Notes under the pieces: model-generated
Databases searched by the model: none
The model's input: the letters and a program-made list of their open reading frames with translations, nothing else
What the model was told of the DNA's origin: nothing
Part shown: positions 18,643-27,292 of the stretch, piece by piece
How positions within the stretch are numbered: the stretch's first letter is position 1
Layout of the letters: each line of letters starts with the position of its first letter
Program-made: the position numbers and the translations under genes
Source: Mycobacterium sp. SMC-4
GTDB taxonomy: Bacteria > Actinomycetota > Actinomycetes > Mycobacteriales > Mycobacteriaceae
Length of the DNA stretch: 64,000 bases
Assembly: GCF_025263265.1 (NCBI RefSeq)
Contig: NZ_CP079869.1
Coordinates: forward strand, 1,922,001-1,986,000
Direction: 5' to 3'

Positions 18643-19826
18643 CCTGGTTGGCCGATCTGAGCGCTGTTCCGGGGTGGCCCGTCGAACGGGCCGAACAGGA
18701 TCTTTTTCAGCAGATCAGAGTTCAGCACCACTCCTGGGTTGTTGTACTTCCACGGGTTGGAGCCGGTGTCGGCAACGACGAATTCGGGTGCCTTTCCGTA
18801 AGGAACCTTCGGGAGATTCGCACACTGCGGACCGCCAGATGCGGCGATCTTCGGCAGGTCCGCAGGGTAGCGGTATCGCTCCTGGCCCCATTGGAATCCG
18901 GCCAGAATATCGACTCCCGGCGGCCCCAGCGGCGGGTTGTTCGCCATCACGAGCATGCCACCGATACCGCAGGTCAGTGCTTGCCGATACTCGTTGACCA
19001 GCGAGGTTGTGGGCACCAATAATTCGAGCGCGCGATCCAGCGGCGGTCCGTTCACGGTCAGCACGTCGTTGCCGATGGCGCCGAGACCGGTTGTGCTCAT
19101 CAGCAACGCGTCCAAATCGTCGGCCTTGTCGACGATAGTCGCGGACAGCCGCGTGACGGTGTCGGCTACCGACAGAAGATCTGGTGCCGCGTCGGCGTAT
19201 GCGGCGGCCACCTGGGGGGCGGCTGCCAAGTCGCTGCGTAACGCATCGAGCCGTGGGTTCACTGTTCGCAGTGCGGAATTGAGGTCTGTGAGCGTCTGGC
19301 CCAGCTGAGCGCCCCTGCCCTGCAGGGCGGTGGTGAGCGCGCCGAGAGTCTCGTTGAGTTTCTGGGGGTGGATCGAAGCCAGCAATGTGACCAGCTCTTG
19401 GAACAGCGTGTTCGCTTCGAGCATGACGTGCTCGGCGGATATGGTCTGGCCGGCGCGCAAAGGATCCGGCGATGGTTCCGGCGGTGCGACGAGACGAATC
19501 TGCTTGGCGCCGAACACAGTGGTCGATGAGATGTCCACCTCGACGTTGGCGGGGATGAGCGCCATGCGGGCGGGGTCGATTTTGAGGTGGATGGTCGCTT
19601 GATTGCTCGGAAGGTTCTCGATGGAGCCCACGGTGCCCACCTGCACGCCGTGCAGGGTGACTTTTGCGTCGGGGTTCATCACCAGGCCCGCGCGGGGCGA
19701 GACGATGGTCACGGGCACGGATTCGGTGAAGGCTCCGCGGAACAGGGCGGCACTGAGAAGGACGACGCCGATGACGCAGAGCACGCTCAGCAGGCCGACG
19801 AGGGGGCGCATCACGGATCCTGTCAC
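18639..19826 (-). CDS. mceA: Mce family protein, MceA position (first gene of the operon)
   Basis: 395 residues with an N-terminal membrane helix (LVGLLSVLCVIGVVLLSAALF), MCE domain (PVTIVSPRAGLVMNPDAKVTLHGVQVGTVGSIENLPSNQATIHLKI...TTVFGAKQIRLV) and a helical tail containing YRQALTCGIGGMLVMANNPPLGPPG, a motif typical of MceA. GTG 19826 or ATG 19811 (AGGA upstream) can be the start. In the well-known mce operons two yrbE permease genes precede mceA; here the upstream neighbour is a regulator and no yrbE is present in the window. Confidence 0.94.
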   Translation of the reverse strand: MTGSVMRPLVGLLSVLCVIGVVLLSAALFRGAFTESVPVTIVSPRAGLVMNPDAKVTLHGVQVGTVGSIENLPSNQATIHLKIDPARMALIPANVEVDISSTTVFGAKQIRLVAPPEPSPDPLRAGQTISAEHVMLEANTLFQELVTLLASIHPQKLNETLGALTTALQGRGAQLGQTLTDLNSALRTVNPRLDALRSDLAAAPQVAAAYADAAPDLLSVADTVTRLSATIVDKADDLDALLMSTTGLGAIGNDVLTVNGPPLDRALELLVPTTSLVNEYRQALTCGIGGMLVMANNPPLGPPGVDILAGFQWGQERYRYPADLPKIAASGGPQCANLPKVPYGKAPEFVVADTGSNPWKYNNPGVVLNSDLLKKILFGPFDGPPRNSAQIGQPG

Positions 19827-19896
19827 CGAGCTGATCCGGATCCGGACATTGCGTCACCTCCCGGTCTGGGCCGCTGTCACATGTCTACGACCGAGC

Positions 19897-19914
19897 AGAC
19901 CAAATGTTTGATCC
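19897..19914. promoter_or_regulatory. Putative Mce3R-type operator, site 6 (upstream of mceA)
   Basis: On the minus strand this reads GGATCAAACATTTGGTCT, matching 14 of 18 positions of the consensus GGAACAAATATTTGGTTC seen at five other places. It is 70 bp upstream of the GTG start of mceA. This is the weakest copy. The rest of the 303-bp gap between mceA and the double TetR gene holds nothing else I recognise. Confidence 0.5.
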
Positions 19915-20129
19915 GAAACATAACAGCGGGATTGAGGGATGGTCAACGGCCGTGTGAAAGTTTGTTCGCTCCCTAGCATTTCCGCTGAATTAGCATCTCC
20001 GTCAATAATTTCCCTATTGCGATGACGGGCCCAAAAAGATGGAATCCAGGTTGAGGCCCTGAGTAACACGTTGGCGACGCGTGAGCCGGAGCGGTGGCCG
20101 TCACTGCGCCCGGAGTGGCCGGCGCTGTC

Positions 20130-21470
20130 CTACTGATGCCGGACTGCGATGCCCCGCAAGGTCGTATCGCGAGCCAATACCAGCGCGTTACGCGTGCCGA
20201 TCTCCTGGAGGATGTTCTCGGGAATCCACTGCTCGCCGATGATGCATCGGGCCAACAGATCTGCCGTGGGACTCTCGACCTGAATCTCACCGGCACGTAT
20301 GCCCTCGGAGAGAAGAGCTTTCATCTGACGGATCCGGGTCGTGAAGGACCACGCCGGGGTCGACGTGTCGGGGGGTGTCTGGCGCAGCCACGCGAGTTGG
20401 ATTCTGAACTCGTCGGGGAACTGGTCGAGGGCATTGACGTTCAGCCAGCTCAGCGCGTCCAACTTCTCGACGGTCGTCGAGTCCGAACGGACGATGTCTG
20501 CCCACGCGCCACCGACCTTGTGCCCGAACTCGAGCATGATCGACATCAAAAGCTCGTCCTTCGAGCCGATCACCCGATACACCGTGCCGGTACCCAGACC
20601 TGCAGCCGCCGCGATGTCACGAATGGTCGTCATCTCGTAGCCGCGTCGGCCGAATTCGGCGCGTGCGACGGCGCGCACATGAGCGGCCTTGAGATCGGTC
20701 TCTGCCTCGGTGTGGTCCCAGCTGTCGATGACCTGCTGCGCTGCCGCGAACGCGTTCGACTTGTCGAGGTCGGCATCCGACGGCGGATCGACCGCGAGCC
20801 CTTCCAGGGCGATCCGGCTCTTGAGCTTGGCCACCTCGGTGGTCGAGGCTTTGTGGCGAACGACGTCGAGGCCGGCGTGCAACATGCTCTGGCACAGGCG
20901 GTCGGCCAGCGTCGGAAGGTCGATATCGGACCGGATGTATCCGCTCCAGCGGCCGGCGCGTAACGCCTGCAACATGGCGGCCTGGATCTTGGTGGGCGGG
21001 CGCTTCGCCAACTCCAGAAGCTCAGGGTCGGTGCCGGGGCCCTCGTAGAACGACATCTGCAGCGCTGCGCGATGCTCCACTGCGCAACGCGCGATATCGC
21101 ACCCGAGTTCGGTGATCTGCTCCGCAGCCGGGCGGGGGTCAGGGCGGTCGATGCGTTCGAGAGCGGTATCGCCGACGAGGTCCAGATCAACGTGGTAGCG
21201 CCGGATCAACTCGACGAGGATGGCTTCCTTGGATTCGAAATGATGGTACAGACTGCCGGCGAGAATGCCCGCGGCGTCGGCAATCTGTTGGAGCGAGCTG
21301 CGCAGGCCCGTCGTCGCGATGACGGTATCGGCAGTCTTGAGGATCTCGGTGCGTCGGGTGGCGTCGGCTGTGGGCTCGTCGGCGACCGCCGTGAGTTTGG
21401 CCGAGCGGGGGCTCTTCTTGTTCGCGGGCCGGCTGCGGGCGCGACTCCGCCTGGCGTCGGCGTCGGCCAT
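20130..21470 (-). CDS. Tandem-domain TetR-family repressor (Mce3R-like)
   Basis: 446 residues with two complete TetR modules in one chain. The first helix-turn-helix is at residues 60-85 (LQQIADAAGILAGSLYHHFESKEAIL) and the second at 281-306 (TIRDIAAAAGLGTGTVYRVIGSKDEL), each followed by its own helical ligand/dimerisation domain. A basic N-terminal tail (RRSRARSRPANKK) precedes the first. The same unusual build is known for M. tuberculosis Mce3R, a repressor of the mce3 operon and of lipid-metabolism genes. ATG 21470 is preceded by AGGAGG (complement of 21474-21479). It lies beside an mce operon and an ACAD pair, the type of targets Mce3R controls. Probably autoregulated or co-transcribed from the promoter near 24,490. 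Confidence 0.88.
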   Translation of the reverse strand: MADADARRSRARSRPANKKSPRSAKLTAVADEPTADATRRTEILKTADTVIATTGLRSSLQQIADAAGILAGSLYHHFESKEAILVELIRRYHVDLDLVGDTALERIDRPDPRPAAEQITELGCDIARCAVEHRAALQMSFYEGPGTDPELLELAKRPPTKIQAAMLQALRAGRWSGYIRSDIDLPTLADRLCQSMLHAGLDVVRHKASTTEVAKLKSRIALEGLAVDPPSDADLDKSNAFAAAQQVIDSWDHTEAETDLKAAHVRAVARAEFGRRGYEMTTIRDIAAAAGLGTGTVYRVIGSKDELLMSIMLEFGHKVGGAWADIVRSDSTTVEKLDALSWLNVNALDQFPDEFRIQLAWLRQTPPDTSTPAWSFTTRIRQMKALLSEGIRAGEIQVESPTADLLARCIIGEQWIPENILQEIGTRNALVLARDTTLRGIAVRHQ

Positions 21471-21521
21471 CGCTCCTCCTTCACCGAACGTTTCGGCGGG
21501 TGTGAACCCACGAAATCGATC

Positions 21522-22100
21522 CTACCGAGTGCGGTGCGATCGGCGTTCACCTCGGTCATGCGGCCGTGTCGCCGCCAGTGGACGGTCGTAGGAAGGATCC
21601 GACGTGTCATGAGCGGCGACCCTCATCGTTGCGGCCATCATCGCGATCACCTCGTCGGTCACCAACGATGTCGACTCGGCGTTCCATTCGACGACGCACA
21701 CCCGGTCTGTGATCGCCCAGCGGCCATCCCGCCGTTGCAGGCGATCCACGTAGCGACCGCCTGACAGGGTCAGATGATTCTCGGGCTCCCTGTCGGTGCC
21801 CACGAACAGGTAGTACGTCTCGGCATGCGCGTCGTCTCCGTCGATATCGGCGGTGTGGTTCAGCAGGTAGTGCTGGTAGCGGGTCTGTGTCGAGTGGTAA
21901 GCGAAGGCCCAGTCGATGAAGTCCTCGACGCCACCGACGAAGCCGACATGGTCGTCAACTGCGCCGTCGTGGTAGGCCGACCGCAGTACTTCACGATCTC
22001 TGCGGTCCATACCCCGCGCGTACCGCTCGATGCATTCCCGGATCTCCGCGTGTGCCTCGAGTCGGGCAATGCGGTCCAGCAATTCGGCGCCTATGGTCAT
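21522..22100 (-). CDS. SnoaL-like (NTF2 superfamily) protein
   Basis: 192 residues from ATG 22100, preceded by GGAGAG. MTIGAELLDRIARLEAHAEIRECIERYARGMDRRDREVLRSAYHDGAVDDHVGF is the characteristic SnoaL_4 start; HYLLNHTADIDGDDAHAETYYLFVG and YVDRLQRRDGRWAITDRVCVVEW form the sheet. Related proteins include dehydratases and isomerases acting on cyclic substrates, and the conserved H/D/Y residues would fit such a role. It lies between the ACAD pair and the double TetR gene, in the same orientation, so a role in the same pathway is likely but unproven. Confidence 0.8.
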   Translation of the reverse strand: MTIGAELLDRIARLEAHAEIRECIERYARGMDRRDREVLRSAYHDGAVDDHVGFVGGVEDFIDWAFAYHSTQTRYQHYLLNHTADIDGDDAHAETYYLFVGTDREPENHLTLSGGRYVDRLQRRDGRWAITDRVCVVEWNAESTSLVTDEVIAMMAATMRVAAHDTSDPSYDRPLAATRPHDRGERRSHRTR

Positions 22101-22209
22101 CGACTCTCCATCCGTGGTCAGTGCTCTGTGGTCGGCGGTTCCGGAAACGAGACATCGGCATTGGCGGGCATCGCGCTGACGCCGAGGCGGTCGCAGACAT
22201 CGAAGTCGA

Positions 22210-23283
22210 TCACCCGGCGCTCCCGACCAGTTCAGCACCCACCCGCTTGAGATAGTCATCCGGGCTGCCGAGAAACCGGCTGAAGCTCAGCAGCCGCTTC
22301 AGGTAGAGCTGCGCATCGTGCTCCCACGTGAAGCCGATTCCGCCGAAGACCTGGATGGCCGTGTCGCCGACACCGACCAGTGCGCCGGAATACGCCTTGA
22401 CGCGTAACGCAGCGAGGTGGCGCTCCGCCGGATCGGCGCAGTCTGCGGCCCACACCGCGTACTGGACGCCACTGCGGGCCAGTTCCACCGTCTCGTACAT
22501 GTCGGCGCACAGATGAGCGACAGCCTGGAAGCTGCCGATCGGCGCCCCGAACTGGCGGCGAACCTTCGCGTATTCGACCGTTGTGTGCAAGATCTGACGC
22601 GCGGCCCCGACGGCGTCGACGGCCCACGCGACAATCATGTCGTCACGTAGAGATGTGAGTGCCGCGCTGGAGGCGGAGGCGGCCACGATACCTGCAGCAC
22701 CGTCGAATGCGACGCGAAAAACCTTGCGCGACCTGTCGATTCCCTGAGTCTGCGTGATCCGTACGCCGGACGCGGACGTCTGCACGGCAACCAGCACCGG
22801 TCGCACATCACCTATGGGGACGAACAGCGTGTCTGCCGCTGCGGCATCGGGAACCTCGTCCAATTCACCATGCAGCAACCCGGCCCCGTCGAGGGCGACC
22901 TCGCTGGGCCCGGGTAACGAGACCGCCGCCCGTGTCGTGCCGTCGGCAAGTCCGGTGAACCACTTCGCTTCGGCGCCGAACCGCATGAGCGCCCGTGGCG
23001 CGGCGACGGCACTCGACAGCCACGGTCCCGGGTGCAGGGCCGCACCCAGTTCCTCACCCACGATCGCGGCCTCCACCATCGACATGCCCTCACCGCCGTG
23101 TTCGACGGGGACCAACAGGCCGGTCGTCCCCAAATCGGCCAGACCGCGCCACACGTCGTCCGTCGTGCCGACCGCATCGTCGAGCATCGGTCGCACGTGA
23201 CTGGTGACGCTCGCCTTCGCAGAGAGGAACTCGCGGACGGAGTCGCGCAGCGCGAGCTGCTCGGGGGTCAATTCCAGGTTCAT
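22210..23283 (-). CDS. Acyl-CoA dehydrogenase family protein, smaller subunit of a probable heteromer
   Basis: 357 residues from ATG 23283, overlapping the upstream ACAD gene by 4 bp. N-terminal helical domain (MNLELTPEQLALRDSVREFL), middle beta domain that is poorly conserved, and C-terminal helices with ARQILHTTVEYAKVRRQFGAPIGSFQAVAHLCADM and QVFGGIGFTWEHDAQLYLKRL. The LGTTGLLVPVEHGGEG motif is present. Such short, diverged ACADs pair with a catalytic partner to form alpha2beta2 enzymes in mycobacterial sterol side-chain degradation. Here the partner is the adjacent gene. Confidence 0.88.
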   Translation of the reverse strand: MNLELTPEQLALRDSVREFLSAKASVTSHVRPMLDDAVGTTDDVWRGLADLGTTGLLVPVEHGGEGMSMVEAAIVGEELGAALHPGPWLSSAVAAPRALMRFGAEAKWFTGLADGTTRAAVSLPGPSEVALDGAGLLHGELDEVPDAAAADTLFVPIGDVRPVLVAVQTSASGVRITQTQGIDRSRKVFRVAFDGAAGIVAASASSAALTSLRDDMIVAWAVDAVGAARQILHTTVEYAKVRRQFGAPIGSFQAVAHLCADMYETVELARSGVQYAVWAADCADPAERHLAALRVKAYSGALVGVGDTAIQVFGGIGFTWEHDAQLYLKRLLSFSRFLGSPDDYLKRVGAELVGSAG

Positions 23284-24446
23284 GCTCGGGGCAGTCCCAG
23301 CACTCGCTGTGCGGTGATGTTCTTGCTGATCTGGGTGGTTCCGCCGGCGATCGTCAGCGCATGCGAGGTCAACCGGTACGCATCCCACCGGCCCTCGGCC
23401 ACGCCTGGGCCGAGCGTGTCGAAGGCCAGAGCGGCCAGGTCCTTGCCGATCTGACCCCACACCGACTTGGCGAGGCCGGCAGTCGCGAATGCGTCACCAC
23501 CGTGCATGCCCGCTGATATCGAGCGCTGGCAGAGGACTTCCAGGTTCTTGATGCGGGTGTCGAGTTCGCCGAGGCGTCGAAGCGTAGAAGCGTCATCGAA
23601 GGTGGACGTGGTCGTGGCACGCAGATCGGCGACCAGATCCCGAAGGCGCACCTGCATCTCGGCGTACAGGCGTGCCGCTCCGGCGCGCTCATAGCTCAAT
23701 GTGGTGGTCGCGACCTGCCAGCCCTTGTTCAGCGGTCCGAGCAGGGCATCGCCTGGAACCCGTACGTCGTTGAAGAACACTTCAGCGAAGTCGGTATCGC
23801 CCGACAGCGTCATCAGGGGACGCGCCTCGATCCCGGGCAGCGACATGTCGACGATCAGGCAGGAAATGCCCTTGTGCTTGGGCGCTTCGGGGTCGGTACG
23901 CACGTACAACTGACACCAGTCCGCCCGGTGGCCCAGCGACGTCCAGATCTTCTGACCGGATACCACGAAGTCGTCGCCGTCCTGGACGGCCCTGGTACGC
24001 AGCGAGGCCAGGTCGGATCCGGCGTCGGGTTCCGACATGCCCTGGCACCAGATGTCGTCGGCGCGCAGCATTCGCGGTAGGAGGGTGGACTTCTGCGCTT
24101 CCGTTCCGTACTGCATGACCGCCGGTGCGATGTTGTTGATGCCGATGGTGTTGAGCGGATGGGGGACCCTGGCTCGCGTCGCCTCTTCGGCGTAGACGAG
24201 CTGTTCAATAGCGCCGGCGCCGCGTCCGCCGTACGCCTGGGGCCACGACACCGCCGCCCACCCGGCGTCGGCGATCTTTGCATTCCATTCGCGCAGCAAC
24301 TCGAAGGCCTCTTCATCGTTGCCGCGGTGTGCGCTGGCTTCGACGACGGTGTCGGTGAGATTCGCCGACAACCACTCCCGCAGCTCTTTACGGAACTGCT
24401 CAGCGGATTGAGGGTAGGAAAAATCCACGTGCCCGATCGACCTCAT
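23280..24446 (-). CDS. Acyl-CoA dehydrogenase, larger subunit of a probable heteromer
   Basis: 388 residues. FAD/substrate-binding segments are intact: MSEPDAGSDLASLRTRAV, SGQKIWTSLGHRADWC, RTDPEAPKHKGISCLIVDM. The C-terminal AGGTTQISKNITAQRVLGLPRA has Gly where short-chain ACADs carry the catalytic Glu; Glu253 in LSYERAG is the likely base, as in other mycobacterial FadE proteins of this type. ATG 24446 or GTG 24428 can be the start. The gene is divergent from the VWA gene across a 94-bp gap that carries an operator-like site. In M. tuberculosis the Mce3R regulon includes the ACAD genes fadE17/fadE18. Confidence 0.9.
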   Translation of the reverse strand: MRSIGHVDFSYPQSAEQFRKELREWLSANLTDTVVEASAHRGNDEEAFELLREWNAKIADAGWAAVSWPQAYGGRGAGAIEQLVYAEEATRARVPHPLNTIGINNIAPAVMQYGTEAQKSTLLPRMLRADDIWCQGMSEPDAGSDLASLRTRAVQDGDDFVVSGQKIWTSLGHRADWCQLYVRTDPEAPKHKGISCLIVDMSLPGIEARPLMTLSGDTDFAEVFFNDVRVPGDALLGPLNKGWQVATTTLSYERAGAARLYAEMQVRLRDLVADLRATTTSTFDDASTLRRLGELDTRIKNLEVLCQRSISAGMHGGDAFATAGLAKSVWGQIGKDLAALAFDTLGPGVAEGRWDAYRLTSHALTIAGGTTQISKNITAQRVLGLPRA

Positions 24447-24491
24447 CTGAATCGACGATTGATTGACTCAACTTCACGCGGACTCTACGGT

Positions 24492-24509
24492 GGAACAATT
24501 ATTAGGTCA
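24492..24509. promoter_or_regulatory. Putative Mce3R-type operator, site 1 (divergent ACAD/VWA promoter)
   Basis: GGAACAATTATTAGGTCA, 31 bp before the VWA start and 45 bp before the ACAD start, so one site could control both directions. It agrees with five other copies of the motif in the window. Confidence 0.65.
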
Positions 24510-24540
24510 ATATGTCGAAGGTGGGCAAGGTAGGTGACCT

Positions 24541-26223
24541 GTGACGGTTGAGGTTGAAGGCGACCCGCTGCAGAGCCTCGGTATGCTGGCGTCCGCACTA
24601 GCGGGTCGACCCATGGCCGTGGCCGCCGGTGTCGCCGGCGAACCATCGTGGACCGACGGACAAACGGTGTTCCTCGATCCTTTGGCGCACAGCCAGGCCC
24701 ATCGCGAGTCCGTTGCCGTGCATGCGTCCCTCATCGCGGCTGACAGCCTGCCGACCGATGTCGTCGATCGGCTTGTACGACACCCCAGAATCGCCCGCCG
24801 GTATCTCGCCGTCGAAGGGCACCGCGCTCTGGTCGCCAACGAGCTCCTGCTGCCGGGGGTGTTGACGTCGCTGGCCGATCGAGAGGTGGCGGCACTCAGC
24901 GATTCCGCCGAGTCGTCTCTGGCCATAGCGACCGCCAAGGTGGCTCTTGCCGACCCGCCTCCGGGTTTCGGTGTCATTCGTGCCAAGAAGTTGGCGTCGG
25001 CGTTGAAGAGGACCGGCGTCGACGAGCCGAAGGGCGGTCACGTTGCCCGCAAAGAGGCCAAGGGTGAATTGGAGGAGCTCGCCGAGGACGCAGTCGACGA
25101 CACCGACGATCAGGACGTGTTCACCAGCCCCGTCGGCGGGGCCAGTTTCCTCGGCAAAGTGTTCAAGAAGCTGCTGTCGGCGGCCCGCAAGAGCGGAGGC
25201 GATGGTGCCGGTCCGCCGGGAGCGGACACCCCGACCCATCGTACGAACTCGACCAGGCGTGGGGCGTACGCGGTGTCCTCGACCGCGTCGACTCCAGCCG
25301 AGGATCCTGCCGACGTCGCGGTGGACGGCGTGAGATATCCGGAGTGGGATGCGTCCCGTGGTGCCTACCGACCAGACTGGTGCACGGTGCGTGAAGTGGA
25401 GCCGAAGATCAAGCCCTTCGCCACCCAGGCCATCGACAATGCGATCGGCGTGCGCCGGCCGCTTGCGCGCCTCGGTATGGGCTTGCATCGCCGGCATAGG
25501 CAGCCGCAGGGAGACGACATCGACATCGATGCGGCGGTGGAGGCGCGTGTCGAGGTGATGGCGGGCTCGGTACCCGACGAGGCGGTCTATATCGACAGCC
25601 TGCGTAAGCGGCGCGATCTGTCCGTCCTGCTCCTGTTGGATATCTCAGGTTCGGTGTCCGAGCCGGGCACGCTAGGACGCACCGTGCACCAGCAACAGCG
25701 GACTGCAATCGCCAACCTCGCTGTTGCCCTGCACGATCTGGGTGATCGGGTGTCGATTTACGGGTACTACTCGCAGGGCCGTGCGGCGGTGAGTATGGTA
25801 CCGGTGAAACGCTTCGATGAGCACCTCGAAGCCAGTATCCTCCGGCGACTCAACAGCCTTGAGCCAGGGGCATATTCGCGACTGGGGGCGGCAATCCGGC
25901 ATGGGTCGTCGGTGTTGGAGCGCCGAGGCGGGACCGCTCGTCGACTACTGGTCGTATTGACGGACGGACTGGCCTACGACCACGGTTATGAGCGTGACTA
26001 CGGCGCCGCAGATTCGCGTCGAGCAATCAACGAGGCGCGGCGCCGGGGAATCGGGTGCGTCTGCCTGACGGTGGGTGCGGGCACCGACGCGCGATCGCTG
26101 AAGAAGGTCTTCGGCAGCGCCGCACACGCCACAGTCGGCCAGCCTGAGCGACTCGTCGGCATCATCGCCCCGTTGTTCCGATCAGCCGTTCGCTCGGCTG
26201 AGGTTCGCAGGCGGATCGCCTGA
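24541..26223 (+). CDS. VWA-domain protein of the CbbO/NorD type
   Basis: 560 residues from GTG 24541. The N-terminal half is alpha-helical with a charged, disordered linker (about residues 160-260). The C-terminal von Willebrand A domain has a complete MIDAS: D367-I-S369-G-S371 (LLLLDISGSVSEPG), a middle Thr/Ser region and VVLTDGLAYDHGYERDYG. CbbO and NorD work with a CbbQ/NorQ-type AAA+ ATPase as a remodelling or metal-insertion machine: the VWA subunit docks on the client and the ATPase ring pulls. The matching ATPase is the next gene. No Rubisco, nitric-oxide reductase or other known client is in the window. Divergent from the ACAD gene. Confidence 0.87.
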   Translation: MTVEVEGDPLQSLGMLASALAGRPMAVAAGVAGEPSWTDGQTVFLDPLAHSQAHRESVAVHASLIAADSLPTDVVDRLVRHPRIARRYLAVEGHRALVANELLLPGVLTSLADREVAALSDSAESSLAIATAKVALADPPPGFGVIRAKKLASALKRTGVDEPKGGHVARKEAKGELEELAEDAVDDTDDQDVFTSPVGGASFLGKVFKKLLSAARKSGGDGAGPPGADTPTHRTNSTRRGAYAVSSTASTPAEDPADVAVDGVRYPEWDASRGAYRPDWCTVREVEPKIKPFATQAIDNAIGVRRPLARLGMGLHRRHRQPQGDDIDIDAAVEARVEVMAGSVPDEAVYIDSLRKRRDLSVLLLLDISGSVSEPGTLGRTVHQQQRTAIANLAVALHDLGDRVSIYGYYSQGRAAVSMVPVKRFDEHLEASILRRLNSLEPGAYSRLGAAIRHGSSVLERRGGTARRLLVVLTDGLAYDHGYERDYGAADSRRAINEARRRGIGCVCLTVGAGTDARSLKKVFGSAAHATVGQPERLVGIIAPLFRSAVRSAEVRRRIA

Positions 26224-26304
26224 ATCGGCACAGCATGAAAAGAATTGTGCAGCAGCGAGTATCGGCCAGTTCAGGAGTCCCGACACCAGTGCCCGCAAAA
26301 GCTT

Positions 26305-26322
26305 GAACCAAATATCTGTTCC
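26305..26322. promoter_or_regulatory. Putative Mce3R-type operator, site 3 (upstream of the CbbQ-like gene)
   Basis: Reads GGAACAGATATTTGGTTC on the minus strand, the most symmetric copy of the motif (only two mismatched pairs). It is 48 bp before the ATPase start, in the 147-bp gap after the VWA gene, so the ATPase may have its own regulated promoter. Confidence 0.62.
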
Positions 26323-26370
26323 CGCTAGGCTCTAGAGGTCGCAACGGTGCGGCCGGCATGGAAGGGCGCT

Positions 26371-27222
26371 ATGGCAAACGACACTCGACTCGCGCACCAG
26401 AACGGCACCGCACCGCACGTGGAGGCCCAGCGCCCCTACTACCAGCCGGTGGGCAATGAGCAGGCGGTGTTCAAGGCAGCGTATCGCCAGGGCCTCTCGC
26501 TGGTGTTGAAGGGCCCGACGGGCTGCGGCAAGACCCGCTTCGTCGAGGCGATGGCCTATGACCTGGGCCGACAGCTGATCACCGTGTCCTGCCACGACGA
26601 TCTGACCACGGCGGACCTGGTGGGCCGGTATCTGCTGCGGGGCGACGAAACTGTCTGGGTCGACGGGCCTCTGACTCGCGCGGTTCGCGAGGGTGCAATC
26701 TGCTATCTCGATGAGGTGGTGGAGGCTCGGCAGGACACCACTGTCGTATTGCACCCGTTGGGCGATCATCGACGGCAGCTGCCGATCGAGCGACTCGGTG
26801 TCACCCTGGACGCAGCCCCGGGGTTTGGTCTGGTCGTGTCCTACAACCCGGGGTATCAGAGTGTCCTCAAGGATCTGAAGGACTCGACCCGGCAGCGCAT
26901 GGTGGCGATCGAATTCGGCTACCCCGCTCCCGAGGTAGAAGAGGGCATCGTCATCCACGAATCGGGAGTGGACGCGACGGTCGCTGCTGCGCTGGTGAAG
27001 TTCGGCCAGGCCATACGTCGCCTGGAGACCGGAGGATTGCGGGAGGTGGCGTCCACCCGTGTGCTGATCGCGGCCGGACAATTGATCTCCGAGGGGCTGC
27101 CGATCAGTGATGCGGCCAGAGCGGCGATCGCGGGACCGCTGACCGACGACCCCACCGTGGGTCGCGGCCTCAACGAAATGATCGACGTGTACCTGGGTGC
27201 GGGTGCACGCGATCTCCGGTGA
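26371..27222 (+). CDS. AAA+ ATPase of the CbbQ/NirQ/NorQ (MoxR) family
   Basis: 283 residues. Walker A is GPTGCGKT (residues 48-55), Walker B is CYLDEVVEA (about 111-119), and sensor 1 is the VVSYNPGYQ segment; the DLVGRYLL and DKD-type inserts match CbbQ/NorQ. ATG 26371 has GAAGGG at 26361-26366; GTG 26347 is an alternative. These ATPases form hexameric rings that activate partner enzymes together with a VWA adaptor. The VWA gene is immediately upstream, giving the classical Q/O pair. The client is unknown; a neighbouring oxidoreductase or metalloenzyme is a reasonable guess. Confidence 0.92.
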   Translation: MANDTRLAHQNGTAPHVEAQRPYYQPVGNEQAVFKAAYRQGLSLVLKGPTGCGKTRFVEAMAYDLGRQLITVSCHDDLTTADLVGRYLLRGDETVWVDGPLTRAVREGAICYLDEVVEARQDTTVVLHPLGDHRRQLPIERLGVTLDAAPGFGLVVSYNPGYQSVLKDLKDSTRQRMVAIEFGYPAPEVEEGIVIHESGVDATVAAALVKFGQAIRRLETGGLREVASTRVLIAAGQLISEGLPISDAARAAIAGPLTDDPTVGRGLNEMIDVYLGAGARDLR

Positions 27223-27253
27223 TTGACGTTGCGCCTCAGCGGACGTTAGTGTC

Positions 27254-27271
27254 TGAACAAATATTAGGTCA
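27254..27271. promoter_or_regulatory. Putative Mce3R-type operator, site 2 (upstream of the substrate-binding protein)
   Basis: TGAACAAATATTAGGTCA, 21 bp before the GTG start at 27293. Its right half, ATTAGGTCA, is identical to that of site 1. The short distance suggests the site overlaps the transcription start region. Confidence 0.65.
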
Positions 27272-27292
27272 AGCTTCACAATGGAGGTGGCG

